Of a stretch of 57,969 bases of DNA, positions 1-8,415 are shown one piece after another. Location of the stretch: positions 1 through 57,969 of the forward strand of contig CAJTLN010000006.1 of NCBI GenBank assembly GCA_910577505.1, written 5' to 3'. This stretch comes from an uncultured Bacilli bacterium (GTDB lineage: Bacteria > Bacillota_I > Bacilli_A > RF39 > UBA660). Numbering within the stretch: position 1 is the stretch's first letter; every line of letters starts with the position of its first letter. The notes under the pieces were generated by a model that ran no database searches, had not been told where the DNA came from, and worked only from the letters and a program-made list of their open reading frames with translations. The translations under genes were made by a program, and so were the position numbers.

Positions 1-55
1 CTAAGTCATTCTCATCTTTTAACTAAAAATAAAAGGTTAAAAAACTTTTTTCATA
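1..55. repeat. dispersed 55-bp repeat, copy 1
   Basis: This stretch recurs at 32132-32186 in the same orientation with 54 of 55 bases identical (the difference is base 14, A versus T). Similarity stops sharply after base 55; the left limit is unknown because the window starts here. It contains an imperfect hairpin (TTTTAAC with GTTAAAA). Both copies sit just downstream of a minus-strand gene. No coding potential is evident beyond a five-codon ATG frame on the minus strand. Confidence 0.8.
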
Positions 56-62
56 ATTTAAC

Positions 63-97
63 TAAAAAAAAGAGAAAAACTAATTTTCTCTTTTTTT
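63..97. terminator. bidirectional-looking intrinsic terminator
   Basis: Hairpin arms AGAGAAAA (71-78) and TTTTCTCT (84-91) are flanked by A/T runs on both sides. It lies directly at the stop codon of the minus-strand DUF7192-like gene and probably ends that transcript. Confidence 0.75.
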
Positions 98-1055
98 AAT
101 ATCTCTTTTTACTAAGAACTTTTGTATCTTCTCTAAACTCTCTTTTAGCTTTTTCAACATTTATCTTATCCTCTAAATTTAAATGTTTAATCGCATTTTC
201 AAAATCATCAGCTAAGTCGTCTCCATAGATTCCCATTTCTCTTGGTTGATCAAAGAAAATATCGTTATTACCTAATTTCAATGCTTTTCTTATAAAAGAT
301 TCACTACAAGTCTGTCCGTATCCTTCACACCAACTATTTTCAACATCCATAGTTTCTAATAACCTAAATAATATTCTTCTTAAAAATTCAACATGACATA
401 AAGTCTTATATAAAGCACTCATATTAAGTCTTCCTCCATGTTTTTTTATTTGAACAATTATATATATTAATTCATTTCCTTCTTGACTCATCTCAAAAGT
501 ATTTAAATCAACACTGTATCCAGCCTTCTCTAAAGCCTTAATGATATTAGTAATTATTATTGCTCTATGTAAAACTTGATTTTTAGAAGTACCCCAATAG
601 TAAGATAAAGAAACATGTATTCTAATAAATTTAGGCTTTGAAACTCTTTCTTCTGTTTCATAGCAAAGAGGATTACCTGCACAATAAGCTGGAATATTTA
701 AATGTCCACCAGCAACAGTTCTAACCAATCTAAATTTATGAACTTTTCCCTTTTTAGCATTATTAAGATCACTCTGTAACTTTAAAAATTCTTCATACCC
801 AGGATCAACTTCTCCAATCAAATCCTCTAAAGCTTCTTCATAAGGTTTACCTGCAAAATCATACGATCCTTTTACACTTGATAATTTATAAAAAACATCA
901 TGATTAATTTCTGGATTACTTTTTAAATACTTATATAAAGCATATAAATTATTAAATCTTGCTCTATAAAGTTGATAATTATTTCTTCCTACTTTAATCT
1001 TTTCTGGTTCAAAAATATTATCAGAAAAATTCAATTGATTTTCTTTTGCAGACAT
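96..1055 (-). CDS. DUF7192-like protein, partner of adjacent AAA+ ATPase
   Basis: This 319-aa protein starts at ATG with a strong ribosome site (TTAGGAGGTG). Its middle resembles, from memory, the DUF7192 family found in phage genomes: AGGHLNIPAYCAGNPLCYE at about residues 115-135, then a strand-helix-strand region. In that region the strand IRIHVSLSYYW precedes a helix ending KALEKAGYSVDL and a strand IYIIVQIKK, which could be a VWA-like fold without a clear metal site (inference). Several cysteines occur (AYCAGNPLC, SWCEGYGQTC) but no known metal motif. It is the last gene of a three-gene minus-strand unit, 14 bases behind the AAA+ ATPase, so it probably works with that ATPase as substrate adaptor or target. 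The family call is from memory and its function is unknown. Confidence 0.55.
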   Translation of the reverse strand: MSAKENQLNFSDNIFEPEKIKVGRNNYQLYRARFNNLYALYKYLKSNPEINHDVFYKLSSVKGSYDFAGKPYEEALEDLIGEVDPGYEEFLKLQSDLNNAKKGKVHKFRLVRTVAGGHLNIPAYCAGNPLCYETEERVSKPKFIRIHVSLSYYWGTSKNQVLHRAIIITNIIKALEKAGYSVDLNTFEMSQEGNELIYIIVQIKKHGGRLNMSALYKTLCHVEFLRRILFRLLETMDVENSWCEGYGQTCSESFIRKALKLGNNDIFFDQPREMGIYGDDLADDFENAIKHLNLEDKINVEKAKREFREDTKVLSKKRY

Positions 1056-1069
1056 ATTTCACCTCCTAA

Positions 1070-3463
1070 TTATCTATTTTCTTTACTTGTATTACACTTC
1101 AATATTAACTTTTTAGCTATATCAATTTCTCTTACATCGCCCAATCTATCATTTATATCAAATTCATTAGGCATTCTATTAATTTGATAGTATTCCTTAA
1201 ACTTATTCATAATGAATTTTAAGTAATCTTCACTCTTAGTTTGAACAAATTTTTCAGATAATACTTGATCAACTTTTTTACTATTATGTCCAATATATCT
1301 TACTATATCTGATGCATCTCTTGTCGTTACTATACCAACTGGTGTATCAAGATTTTCACGCTTAGCATAATCATCACAAGCTTTTCTAAAGTTAACAAAC
1401 ACATTATACCAATTTTCATATGAGCCAAATATTCTTTGTTCTACTCTATTATCATACCAGAATCTTATTGGTGTCATTCTTTGTTGTACTGATTCATCCA
1501 TCTTACCACGAGATGAGAAAGCTTCATTTTCACCCTCACCAGAAGTATTACCAGCACTTATCATTCTAAAATTAGGATTAACTGGAACAGTCATATCTTC
1601 TGCGAATGTTACAAATCTTTGTTCTTCAGGATTTGCTAAATAATCATGTAATTCTGAATATAAATCATTTAATACAACTTGTGTATCAACATTACCATTA
1701 TCTAACTCATCAAGTAATAATAGCTTACCATAATAAAGTGCGATAAAAGATTGTGTTGCTCTAAATCTACCATGTGGATCATTATAAGCCATAATACTGT
1801 ATTTATCGGTTATCTTACCATTATTAACCATATCAAGTCCAATTAATTTACCAATTTGCTTAATAGTATATGTTTTACCACAACCACTTGGTCCCCATAA
1901 GTAACACCAGTCACCCTCTAAGATATCACGTATAATTTCTTCAGTTCTAGCATGGAATATTTCACCATTTGCTTCTCTTCTTTCCTTTTCTGCTAATATT
2001 TTCTCAATTCTAAGTTCAAAAGGTATTGATTCATCAAAAGCTGGTATTACAATTGTAGATACACCATTTTCAGGAATAATAACTCTTGAGTTAGCTGGTA
2101 CAACTAATCTATCACATCCAGGTATTACAACTCCTGGAGAACTAACAACTTCTTGAGAATGTGCAACCATACCTTTTGCTACTGGAGCTACAACTGCTTG
2201 TGTAGTAGCAACAACTGCACTACTTTGCATCTCTCCAAATTTAAGTAAAGCCTCTCTAATAGCATCATCAGCCTGAGCTCCCTTAAGTAGCTCTCTTAAT
2301 TGAGGTTCATTTTCAACATAAGTTTTTAACTTATCAACACTTTCTTCAGATGCTTTTTGAATTCTAATAAGTTCATTTGTTGTTGTTCTAGACATTCCTT
2401 GTGCCATTAACTTAATATCTCTTATACTTTTTTGAGCATCTTCCAAAATACTTCTAAATACTTGATCACTACTATCTTTCAAAGCTTCTTCTAAAGATAA
2501 TAAATATTTATCCAATTCATCTTGTATTTCTTTTTCTGTTTTAGAAATATATTCACGAATTTCCTTGATTGAAGATTCAGAAGCTTCTTTAATATCTTTT
2601 TTGCCCTTACTTGAAATATCACGTATACTTTTTTTACCATTATTAATAGCTGTTGCAATATCATCTCTACCAGTATTTATAGTAGTTAATAATTCTTGCT
2701 TTCCTTCTTCTGTTAATGTTCCAACCTTTTCTTCATATTCTTCAACTCTTTGCTTCATATCATTTAACTTTTCAACTAAGCTTTGAGCTTTCTCTGCTTC
2801 CATAGAAATAACAGCTAAAGTCTTCTCATCTATTGGATAAATACCACATCTTTTCTTAGCTTCTTGTAAAGATTTTTCTATATAATTATCAAAATCCCAA
2901 CCATTATCTGTTACTCCATTAATAAATGATAATAATTCATTTTTTAATATTCCCTGATTTGCACAATAAGGACTAACTCTCACAGCATAATCAAATATTC
3001 TGCTAGCATATTGTCTAATTTCATAATCTTTATTTATTATATTCATTAAATATAAATAATCATATCTATTTTGAAATAATGCATAAAACTTTTCATCATA
3101 TAAATTTTCATTTATAAATCCTTTTTTACCATAAAAGTTATTAATAATCATTTCCATTACAGCTTTATAATCTTCTGTTTGACTTCCTTCTGGTAAAAAT
3201 TGTTTTACAACATTAATATACTTAGTTAACAATGATTCTGCTGTATAATATTCATCTTCTTTACTTTCTACTAGTGATGTTATTGCTCTTACTAAATATT
3301 CAAATTCAAAGAAATCATTATTTCTACTACCATTCATTACATCATTAACATAGTCAATAAGATAATTTTTATCTTCACTTCCTAAACCACTATCATTCCT
3401 AATAGCTCTTGTTAAATTTTTTAAAACCTTTTCCTCTTCAGTTTGATTTCCAAATAATCCCAT
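1070..3463 (-). CDS. AAA+ ATPase of MoxR/CobS/dynein-like type with long coiled-coil N-terminus
   Basis: The 797-aa protein has two parts (numbering from the GTG at 3472). Residues 1-460 are helical with a coiled coil (about 220-410) containing spaced repeats such as GKKSIRDISSKGKKDIKEA. A Val/Pro-rich linker follows. From about 505 comes an AAA+ domain with Walker A GPSGCGKT (527-534), Walker B LLLLDEL (about 584-590), a sensor-like Asn in SAGNTSGEGE and a probable arginine finger near VQQRMTPIRF. The nearest types are MoxR/CobS-like ATPases that remodel partner proteins. ATG at 3463 is preferred because AAAGGG lies eight bases upstream; a GTG at 3472 is the in-frame alternative. The start abuts the stop of the upstream gene, so translation is likely coupled. 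The coiled coil suggests oligomer or partner binding. Substrate unknown. Confidence 0.7.
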   Translation of the reverse strand: MGLFGNQTEEEKVLKNLTRAIRNDSGLGSEDKNYLIDYVNDVMNGSRNNDFFEFEYLVRAITSLVESKEDEYYTAESLLTKYINVVKQFLPEGSQTEDYKAVMEMIINNFYGKKGFINENLYDEKFYALFQNRYDYLYLMNIINKDYEIRQYASRIFDYAVRVSPYCANQGILKNELLSFINGVTDNGWDFDNYIEKSLQEAKKRCGIYPIDEKTLAVISMEAEKAQSLVEKLNDMKQRVEEYEEKVGTLTEEGKQELLTTINTGRDDIATAINNGKKSIRDISSKGKKDIKEASESSIKEIREYISKTEKEIQDELDKYLLSLEEALKDSSDQVFRSILEDAQKSIRDIKLMAQGMSRTTTNELIRIQKASEESVDKLKTYVENEPQLRELLKGAQADDAIREALLKFGEMQSSAVVATTQAVVAPVAKGMVAHSQEVVSSPGVVIPGCDRLVVPANSRVIIPENGVSTIVIPAFDESIPFELRIEKILAEKERREANGEIFHARTEEIIRDILEGDWCYLWGPSGCGKTYTIKQIGKLIGLDMVNNGKITDKYSIMAYNDPHGRFRATQSFIALYYGKLLLLDELDNGNVDTQVVLNDLYSELHDYLANPEEQRFVTFAEDMTVPVNPNFRMISAGNTSGEGENEAFSSRGKMDESVQQRMTPIRFWYDNRVEQRIFGSYENWYNVFVNFRKACDDYAKRENLDTPVGIVTTRDASDIVRYIGHNSKKVDQVLSEKFVQTKSEDYLKFIMNKFKEYYQINRMPNEFDINDRLGDVREIDIAKKLILKCNTSKENR

Positions 3464-3464
3464 A

Positions 3465-4790
3465 CTACTCACCCTTTACCAATTTTAGTATTCTATATTT
3501 ATTTACTAAATCACTATTATTTAAAACATTTTTTTCTTTATTTAATGTTACTAATCTTTTTCTATCTATTCCAGAAACACCATTTTCAGTATAACATCCA
3601 TGATAGAAGAATTTACCTCCATAAGCACCATTATAAAAGTCATTACTTACATCTCCTTCATCAAAAGATGTCTCAACAACAAATATCTTTCCTTCTTTAT
3701 CTATACTAATACCTAAAATATTTTTCTTAATTTCTTCTAACACAACATCTTGTGCATTTAAACTAACAGTTCTATTTCTTTTATAGTTTTTAGAATAATA
3801 TTCTTTTCTAACGAATCCTCCATCAAATACGTCTAAATACATATTATGAATTTCTATTACTTTTTCATAACCACTTACATCTTCAATCTTTGATGCACAT
3901 CCATAAACTGCACCCCAAGGTAATATAAACCAATCTAAATTAACTTCTTCATCTAAGTTAGCTATATTATCTAATGGATTAGTCTCCATTTTTTCTAAGT
4001 CATTATTCTTATAACCTATTGTTATTCCTCTTCTAGTTGCATCATGAATACTTTTTACTACTCCATTAGTAATAACATATCTTGATTCTTCTTTAAGTTC
4101 ATAAGGTTCTATTTCTACTACCACATCAAGTTCATCTTTTTTGAATATAACATCTACTCTTACTGGTAAATTTTGATTTACCAAACCATTCACCCAAATT
4201 TCATAATGATTACTATCTACCTTTTGAAATGTAAATGGAAAATATTGATCTATCCCATCAATCTGTCCACTCATAACATAATTATTTCTATATCCACTAA
4301 ATTCATCATTAAAATTTACATTTCTATCTGTATTAGCAAATAATCTTTTTATATGATATTGAATAATCTTAACTAATGATTTAACTTCATCTACTTGATA
4401 AAATAAACTTCCTTCATATCTTTCTTTATCTTTATAAAATCCATATATTTCATTTGCAACAGTTAAATCTCCACTTTCTAAAACACTTTTTGTAAAATCA
4501 TCTATCTCTATATGTCTACTTAAACAAAATGGATCTGTTAAAGCATCTTCTAATATATTGTTTTTTTCATCTCTATAAACTTCAGTTATTTTCTTAACAA
4601 ATATATCAAAATATTTATCTTTAGCACATAAATTTAATTGTTTACCACCATCATATATAACCATAAATGCAGGTATAACAATTCTCTTATTACTTTCATC
4701 ATGAGAAACTAAGTCCCACAATTTAATTGATTCAATATTTCTTATATTATAAATTTCAACTAATGTTGGATCCATACCATAATACTTCAT
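3465..4790 (-). CDS. uncharacterised 441-aa protein, first gene of the AAA+/DUF7192 unit
   Basis: I do not recognise this family. The protein is soluble-looking, acidic, and rich in aromatic beta-strand segments, with no signal peptide or membrane segment. Features such as HIEIDDFTKSVLESGDL and a C-terminal GGKFFYHGCY do not match a family I know. The start is set at the ATG at 4790, which has GGAGG five bases upstream; the longer frame from a GTG at 4805 would place that ribosome site inside the gene. It is the first gene after the structured leader at 4803-4939, and its stop overlaps the start of the AAA+ gene. All three genes should share one regulated transcript. Its conservation with the AAA+ partner would be the key to its role. 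Confidence 0.7.
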   Translation of the reverse strand: MKYYGMDPTLVEIYNIRNIESIKLWDLVSHDESNKRIVIPAFMVIYDGGKQLNLCAKDKYFDIFVKKITEVYRDEKNNILEDALTDPFCLSRHIEIDDFTKSVLESGDLTVANEIYGFYKDKERYEGSLFYQVDEVKSLVKIIQYHIKRLFANTDRNVNFNDEFSGYRNNYVMSGQIDGIDQYFPFTFQKVDSNHYEIWVNGLVNQNLPVRVDVIFKKDELDVVVEIEPYELKEESRYVITNGVVKSIHDATRRGITIGYKNNDLEKMETNPLDNIANLDEEVNLDWFILPWGAVYGCASKIEDVSGYEKVIEIHNMYLDVFDGGFVRKEYYSKNYKRNRTVSLNAQDVVLEEIKKNILGISIDKEGKIFVVETSFDEGDVSNDFYNGAYGGKFFYHGCYTENGVSGIDRKRLVTLNKEKNVLNNSDLVNKYRILKLVKGE

Positions 4791-4802
4791 ATAAACCTCC
4801 CA

Positions 4803-4939
4803 CACTTAAGAATCAAAAAAGACCCTTATGTATTAAACATAAAAGTCTTGTTCTACTTACAAAATAATCCGGATTATTTAAGAATCGTCCTGTCGGATTA
4901 TTAAAACCATCTTTGGGTGGAACTACTCCCTCTTAAGTG
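4803..4939 (-). promoter_or_regulatory. structured 5' leader with intrinsic terminator (candidate riboswitch or attenuator, possibly yybP-ykoY-like)
   Basis: On the minus strand the leader opens with CACTTAAGA, whose exact complement TCTTAAGTG lies just before the gene's ribosome site (4803-4811). Inside are GGGAGTAG near the 5' side and CAAGAC near the 3' side, which resemble conserved parts of the yybP-ykoY manganese riboswitch. AAGAG and CTTTT could form its P1 stem. AATAATCCG occurs twice, and either copy can pair with CGGATTATT. A terminator hairpin with six U's closes the leader (4815-4848). The terminator competes with P1 and with the 5'/3' pairing, as expected for an attenuator. The attenuator reading is well supported; the manganese family assignment is tentative, and the genes behind it are not usual manganese-exporter genes. 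Confidence 0.6.
4815..4848 (-). terminator. attenuator-type intrinsic terminator in the AAA+ module leader
   Basis: On the minus strand AGACTTTTATGT pairs with ACATAAGGGTCT (with G-U pairs), followed by six U's. It stands between the promoter at 4945-4973 and the first codon, so it can only act on the leader transcript. Confidence 0.75.
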
Positions 4940-4944
4940 CCTAT

Positions 4945-4973
4945 AATATAGCATATTTTAGGCAAAATGTCAA
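4945..4973 (-). promoter_or_regulatory. sigma-A-type promoter of the AAA+/DUF7192 unit
   Basis: Minus-strand TTGACA (4968-4973), 17-base spacer, TATATT (4945-4950). Transcription should start near 4938, right at the 5' end of the structured leader. The promoter overlaps the 3' end of the upstream transglutaminase-like gene. Confidence 0.75.
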
Positions 4974-4977
4974 CAAA

Positions 4978-6852
4978 TCAAGCTACTTTGATTTCTTTCT
5001 CATTTTCTAAATCAAACTTATTGACACCGTTTAAAATGACAACTTCCATTCCATTCTTATCTATTTTATATCTTGTTGGAAATGCTTTCATTTGTCTTTT
5101 CTTATTATACTCTATCGTTTCACAAACAGCTTCATCAATTTTATCTGGATCCATACCATATTGCTCTCTATATAATACTTCAATTGCTTCTTTGTATTTC
5201 TCTCCACTTACAAAATTATTTGATTTACCAATTATTCTTTCTCCTAAATCTAAAAGAATATTTTGTATCTCTTCTTTAGAATATTTCTTTAAATTATATG
5301 AATCTATATCAGGATATTTTCCCTTCATTTCATTATAAAATATCAAATCTAATTCTTTCAATTCCGTAATTAAACTTCTAATATAGTCAAGAACAGTTTG
5401 ATTTGGATTTTTATCTAACAATATATTTAATTTTTGATAAAATTCTTCTAAACTATGTACAAAAAATAATTCAGAAGAAGAGTGCCTTGAAAAATAATTA
5501 TATCTATCTATTCCAACATATTCATCGCCAGTCATTAATGCATAGTTATATGTATCATGCTGTAAATTATTATCCCAAGTAGGATCAGCAAAGAAATATC
5601 CATCAATACCATATTTCGAATCTACTAAATTAATTTTCCTTCTGGCATGATTTCCAACTTCTGTTTTTACTTCTTGTTTTTCATTAGTTCTAGGATTAAT
5701 AACGTATTCAGGAAGTACTATAACATCATTAGGAACATAATCTAATCCTACATCTATTGCCACTGAATAATCATAGTTTTCTATTCCAAGTTTATCTAAC
5801 AAGTCTCCTAAAAGATTCGAATAACCAACACAAACCATAAATTCATTATCCAATATTTTATATAAATTTCTTGCACTTTGCTTATCTTTATCATTTTCCT
5901 TATATGCCTTAAATTGCTTAACAATATTATATGCATATAAATATTTTTCAAATGGACTCATACTTAATGCTGGTGCAATCATTTCTATCAATCTTTTTTC
6001 ATATTTTAAATAAGTTGATAATTCAATTTCATCACTTCTTCCCCAAACAATAACATTTGAAATATCACCTAATTCATTTAAATGCTCAAAAATATATTTA
6101 TTAAATTCATTTTTATTTTCTAAATTAATTCTTATTCTTCCTTTATGACCTAATTTTTTTAATCTATTTACTATTTCTACAATATTCAAACATTGTGGAT
6201 ATCTTATTTCTAATTTTGCATCGGGTTTTAAATATTTTAAATTGTAAAGTTCTTCAGCACTTAATGCTTCACTTAAAAATATTGAATTATTAGAAACCAA
6301 ATCATGATATCTATAATAACCTATTAAATTTCTTTCATCATTATACCCAATAAACTCTGTAAAATTTTCTTTTAACTCTTCACATACTCCATTAGTTCGA
6401 ACACTTTTTACATGAGTTCCATTTAACTTATTATAAATATCCATTCCTAAATAATATATATCTTCTCTATTTCCTAAAGATAATGATTCTATTTTCTCAT
6501 TATCATAAACAGCTTGGATAATATTGTCACTTACTAATACTGTACTCCCTACATGAAAAGAGTCATTAGAATTTTTTCTTATAACCTGACATATCATCTC
6601 ATCTATTTTTTCTCTATTTTCATTATAATATTGACCATTAATACATAAAGTATTCGAATAGAAAAAACCTTCTGAAAAAGTTATAGGATTTTCATAATCA
6701 CAAAACTCCACTTTACTATCTTGAATCATTATTTCTGGATCTACTTCTACACCATTTATTTGAAATTCTTCTAAATGGCTTAGTAAATAATTAATATCTA
6801 CTTTTTTACATTGAAAATTCTCATAATCAAAAGCTTTTTTTTGTTCTTCCAT
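4978..6852 (-). CDS. transglutaminase-like (papain-fold) protein
   Basis: This 624-aa cytoplasmic-looking protein has no signal or membrane segment. A transglutaminase-like triad is visible: Cys341 in EFMVCVGYSNLLGDLLDKL, His402 in GNHARRKINLVDSKYG, and Asp423 in YFFADPTWDN. The spacing and the DPTWD motif are typical of bacterial transglutaminase-like proteins. The first 250 residues are strand-rich with no family I can name. A leucine-rich-repeat-like stretch near 200-270 (LEIRYPQCLNIVEIVNRLKK) may form a binding surface. It starts at ATG behind AGGTGATAGT. It could cleave or crosslink proteins; the substrate is unknown. It ends just before the promoter of the AAA+ unit and is probably a separate transcript. 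Confidence 0.6.
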   Translation of the reverse strand: MEEQKKAFDYENFQCKKVDINYLLSHLEEFQINGVEVDPEIMIQDSKVEFCDYENPITFSEGFFYSNTLCINGQYYNENREKIDEMICQVIRKNSNDSFHVGSTVLVSDNIIQAVYDNEKIESLSLGNREDIYYLGMDIYNKLNGTHVKSVRTNGVCEELKENFTEFIGYNDERNLIGYYRYHDLVSNNSIFLSEALSAEELYNLKYLKPDAKLEIRYPQCLNIVEIVNRLKKLGHKGRIRINLENKNEFNKYIFEHLNELGDISNVIVWGRSDEIELSTYLKYEKRLIEMIAPALSMSPFEKYLYAYNIVKQFKAYKENDKDKQSARNLYKILDNEFMVCVGYSNLLGDLLDKLGIENYDYSVAIDVGLDYVPNDVIVLPEYVINPRTNEKQEVKTEVGNHARRKINLVDSKYGIDGYFFADPTWDNNLQHDTYNYALMTGDEYVGIDRYNYFSRHSSSELFFVHSLEEFYQKLNILLDKNPNQTVLDYIRSLITELKELDLIFYNEMKGKYPDIDSYNLKKYSKEEIQNILLDLGERIIGKSNNFVSGEKYKEAIEVLYREQYGMDPDKIDEAVCETIEYNKKRQMKAFPTRYKIDKNGMEVVILNGVNKFDLENEKEIKVA

Positions 6853-6887
6853 ACTATCACCTACTATCTTACTTTAACCATTATATC

Positions 6888-6912
6888 AAAAAAAAGATGA
6901 TTATTCATCATC
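6888..6912 (-). terminator. intrinsic terminator of der
   Basis: GATGAT/ATCATC hairpin (arms 6896-6901 and 6907-6912) followed on the minus strand by eight U's; it overlaps the last codons and stop of der. Confidence 0.75.
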
Positions 6913-8226
6913 TTCATCTTTACTTCCTCTATTTTTAAATTGCAATACCATAGGTGTTCCAGTAAAATCAAAATTATTTCTAATAGTATTTTCTAAATAT
7001 CTTTCATAACTAAAATGTACTAATCCCTTATTATTACATCTAAAAGTAAATTTAGGAGGACACATACCAGTTTGACTACTAAAGTATATCTTTAACTTCT
7101 TACCCTTATATCCAGGTGCTTCATGTAGCTTAGTAGCATCATTAATAACATTATTAAGTAGTGACGTCTTAACTTCTCTTCTATTATTTTCATAAGCACT
7201 TATTATCTCAGGCATTAACGTATGCATTCTCTTTTTAGTTAAAGCTGATAAGAACACTATCTTAACCCAAGTCATAAATTGAAATTCATTTTGAAGTAGT
7301 AATTTCCACTCTTTTATAGCTTTATCTTTATCTTCTATAGTATCCCATTTATTTACAACAAGTACTAAACCTTTACCTGCTTCGATTGCATAACTAGCTA
7401 TATGCTTATCATGTTCTATAATACCAGTAGATGCATCTATTACTAAAACACATACGTCTGATCTATCTATTGCTTTTAAACTACGCAATAAACTATATTT
7501 TTCAATTGATTCATATATCTTACCTTGTTTTCTCATACCAGCTGTGTCTATAACTATATAATCTTCATTATTATATCTAAACTTAGTATCAGTAGAATCT
7601 CTTGTTGTACCAGCTACATTAGAAACTATTGCTCTATCTTCATTTAATAAAGCATTAACTAAACTACTCTTACCTACATTTGGTCTTCCAATAACACAAA
7701 ATTTTAAAGTAGTATCTGGCTTTTCTTCTGTATATGTAAATCCACTAGTAATTTCATCTAATAATTCAGTAAATCCTAAACTATGAAGTGCTGATACTGG
7801 AATAACATATTCAAATCCTAATTCGTAAAAATAATATATTCTTTCTTCTTGCATTTTTACATTATCAAGTTTGTTTAATGCAACAATTACTTTTTTATCA
7901 GTTTTCATTAACATATCACGAATATATAAATCATTACTTGTTAAATCTTCTCTACCATCACAAACAAATACTATTACATCAGATTCTTTAACAGCAATCT
8001 CTGCTTGAGCTTTAATATCCTTATTAAAGTCCCCTTCTCCCAAATCAATTCCACCAGTATCTATAAGTAAAAATGTCTTATCTTCATAAGTTACATCTCC
8101 ATAAATTCTATCTCTTGTTACCCCAGGAGTATCTAATATTATAGATTTTTTTTCTTTTATTAACTTATTAAATATAGTACTTTTCCCTACATTAGGTCTA
8201 CCTATTAAACATACAGTTTTTTTCAT
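6901..8226 (-). CDS. der: ribosome biogenesis GTPase Der (EngA)
   Basis: Der is the essential tandem GTPase that helps assemble the 50S ribosomal subunit. Both G domains are intact: GRPNVGKS occurs near residue 8 and again near residue 180, each with a DTAG/DTGG-type G3 motif (LLIDTGGID, VIDTAGMRK) and NKxD (ALNKLD, VVNKWD). The C-terminal KH-like domain follows, with KKRMHTLMPEI and FRCNNKGLVHFSYERYLEN. Its 441 aa equal the usual family length. ATG at 8226 is chosen because GGAGG lies just upstream; the longer in-frame start would include that site. A highly acidic tail (GSKDEDDE) ends the protein. The next gene upstream, 168 bases away, is the related GTPase gene engB. Confidence 0.95.
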   Translation of the reverse strand: MKKTVCLIGRPNVGKSTIFNKLIKEKKSIILDTPGVTRDRIYGDVTYEDKTFLLIDTGGIDLGEGDFNKDIKAQAEIAVKESDVIVFVCDGREDLTSNDLYIRDMLMKTDKKVIVALNKLDNVKMQEERIYYFYELGFEYVIPVSALHSLGFTELLDEITSGFTYTEEKPDTTLKFCVIGRPNVGKSSLVNALLNEDRAIVSNVAGTTRDSTDTKFRYNNEDYIVIDTAGMRKQGKIYESIEKYSLLRSLKAIDRSDVCVLVIDASTGIIEHDKHIASYAIEAGKGLVLVVNKWDTIEDKDKAIKEWKLLLQNEFQFMTWVKIVFLSALTKKRMHTLMPEIISAYENNRREVKTSLLNNVINDATKLHEAPGYKGKKLKIYFSSQTGMCPPKFTFRCNNKGLVHFSYERYLENTIRNNFDFTGTPMVLQFKNRGSKDEDDE

Positions 8227-8385
8227 ATATACCCCTCCTTTTTCCGTATGTATTTTAACACAAGATTCCAAAATAGTAAACTTGCTCTTCTATTTTTAAA
8301 AAACTTAAAAAGTTCTCCTTAACATAAATATATTACTTTAAATATACTATAGCTTTTCATAATAACCATCATTTCATTCCTAATA

Positions 8386-8415
8386 CATAAAAGATTACTT
8401 ATCTTCTAAGCAATC
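8386..8415 (-). terminator. probable terminator of engB
   Basis: Minus-strand inverted repeat built from AAAGATT and AATCTTTT around the engB stop codon, followed by a short U-rich stretch. Weaker than the other terminators listed. Confidence 0.45.

Noticed and set aside
3464..3472. GTG start of the AAA+ gene
   Set aside because: The ATG at 3463 has better spacing from AAAGGG and keeps translation coupled. The GTG cannot be fully excluded.
4791..4805. GTG start for the 441-aa protein
   Set aside because: Using it would put the strong GGAGG ribosome site inside the gene, five bases before the ATG at 4790.
4840..4935. Plus-strand GGGTGGAAC followed by TCCC, like a T-box antiterminator
   Set aside because: No plus-strand gene follows. 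The sigma-A promoter, the terminator and the gene all run on the minus strand, so the motif is the complement of the leader's CCACCC.
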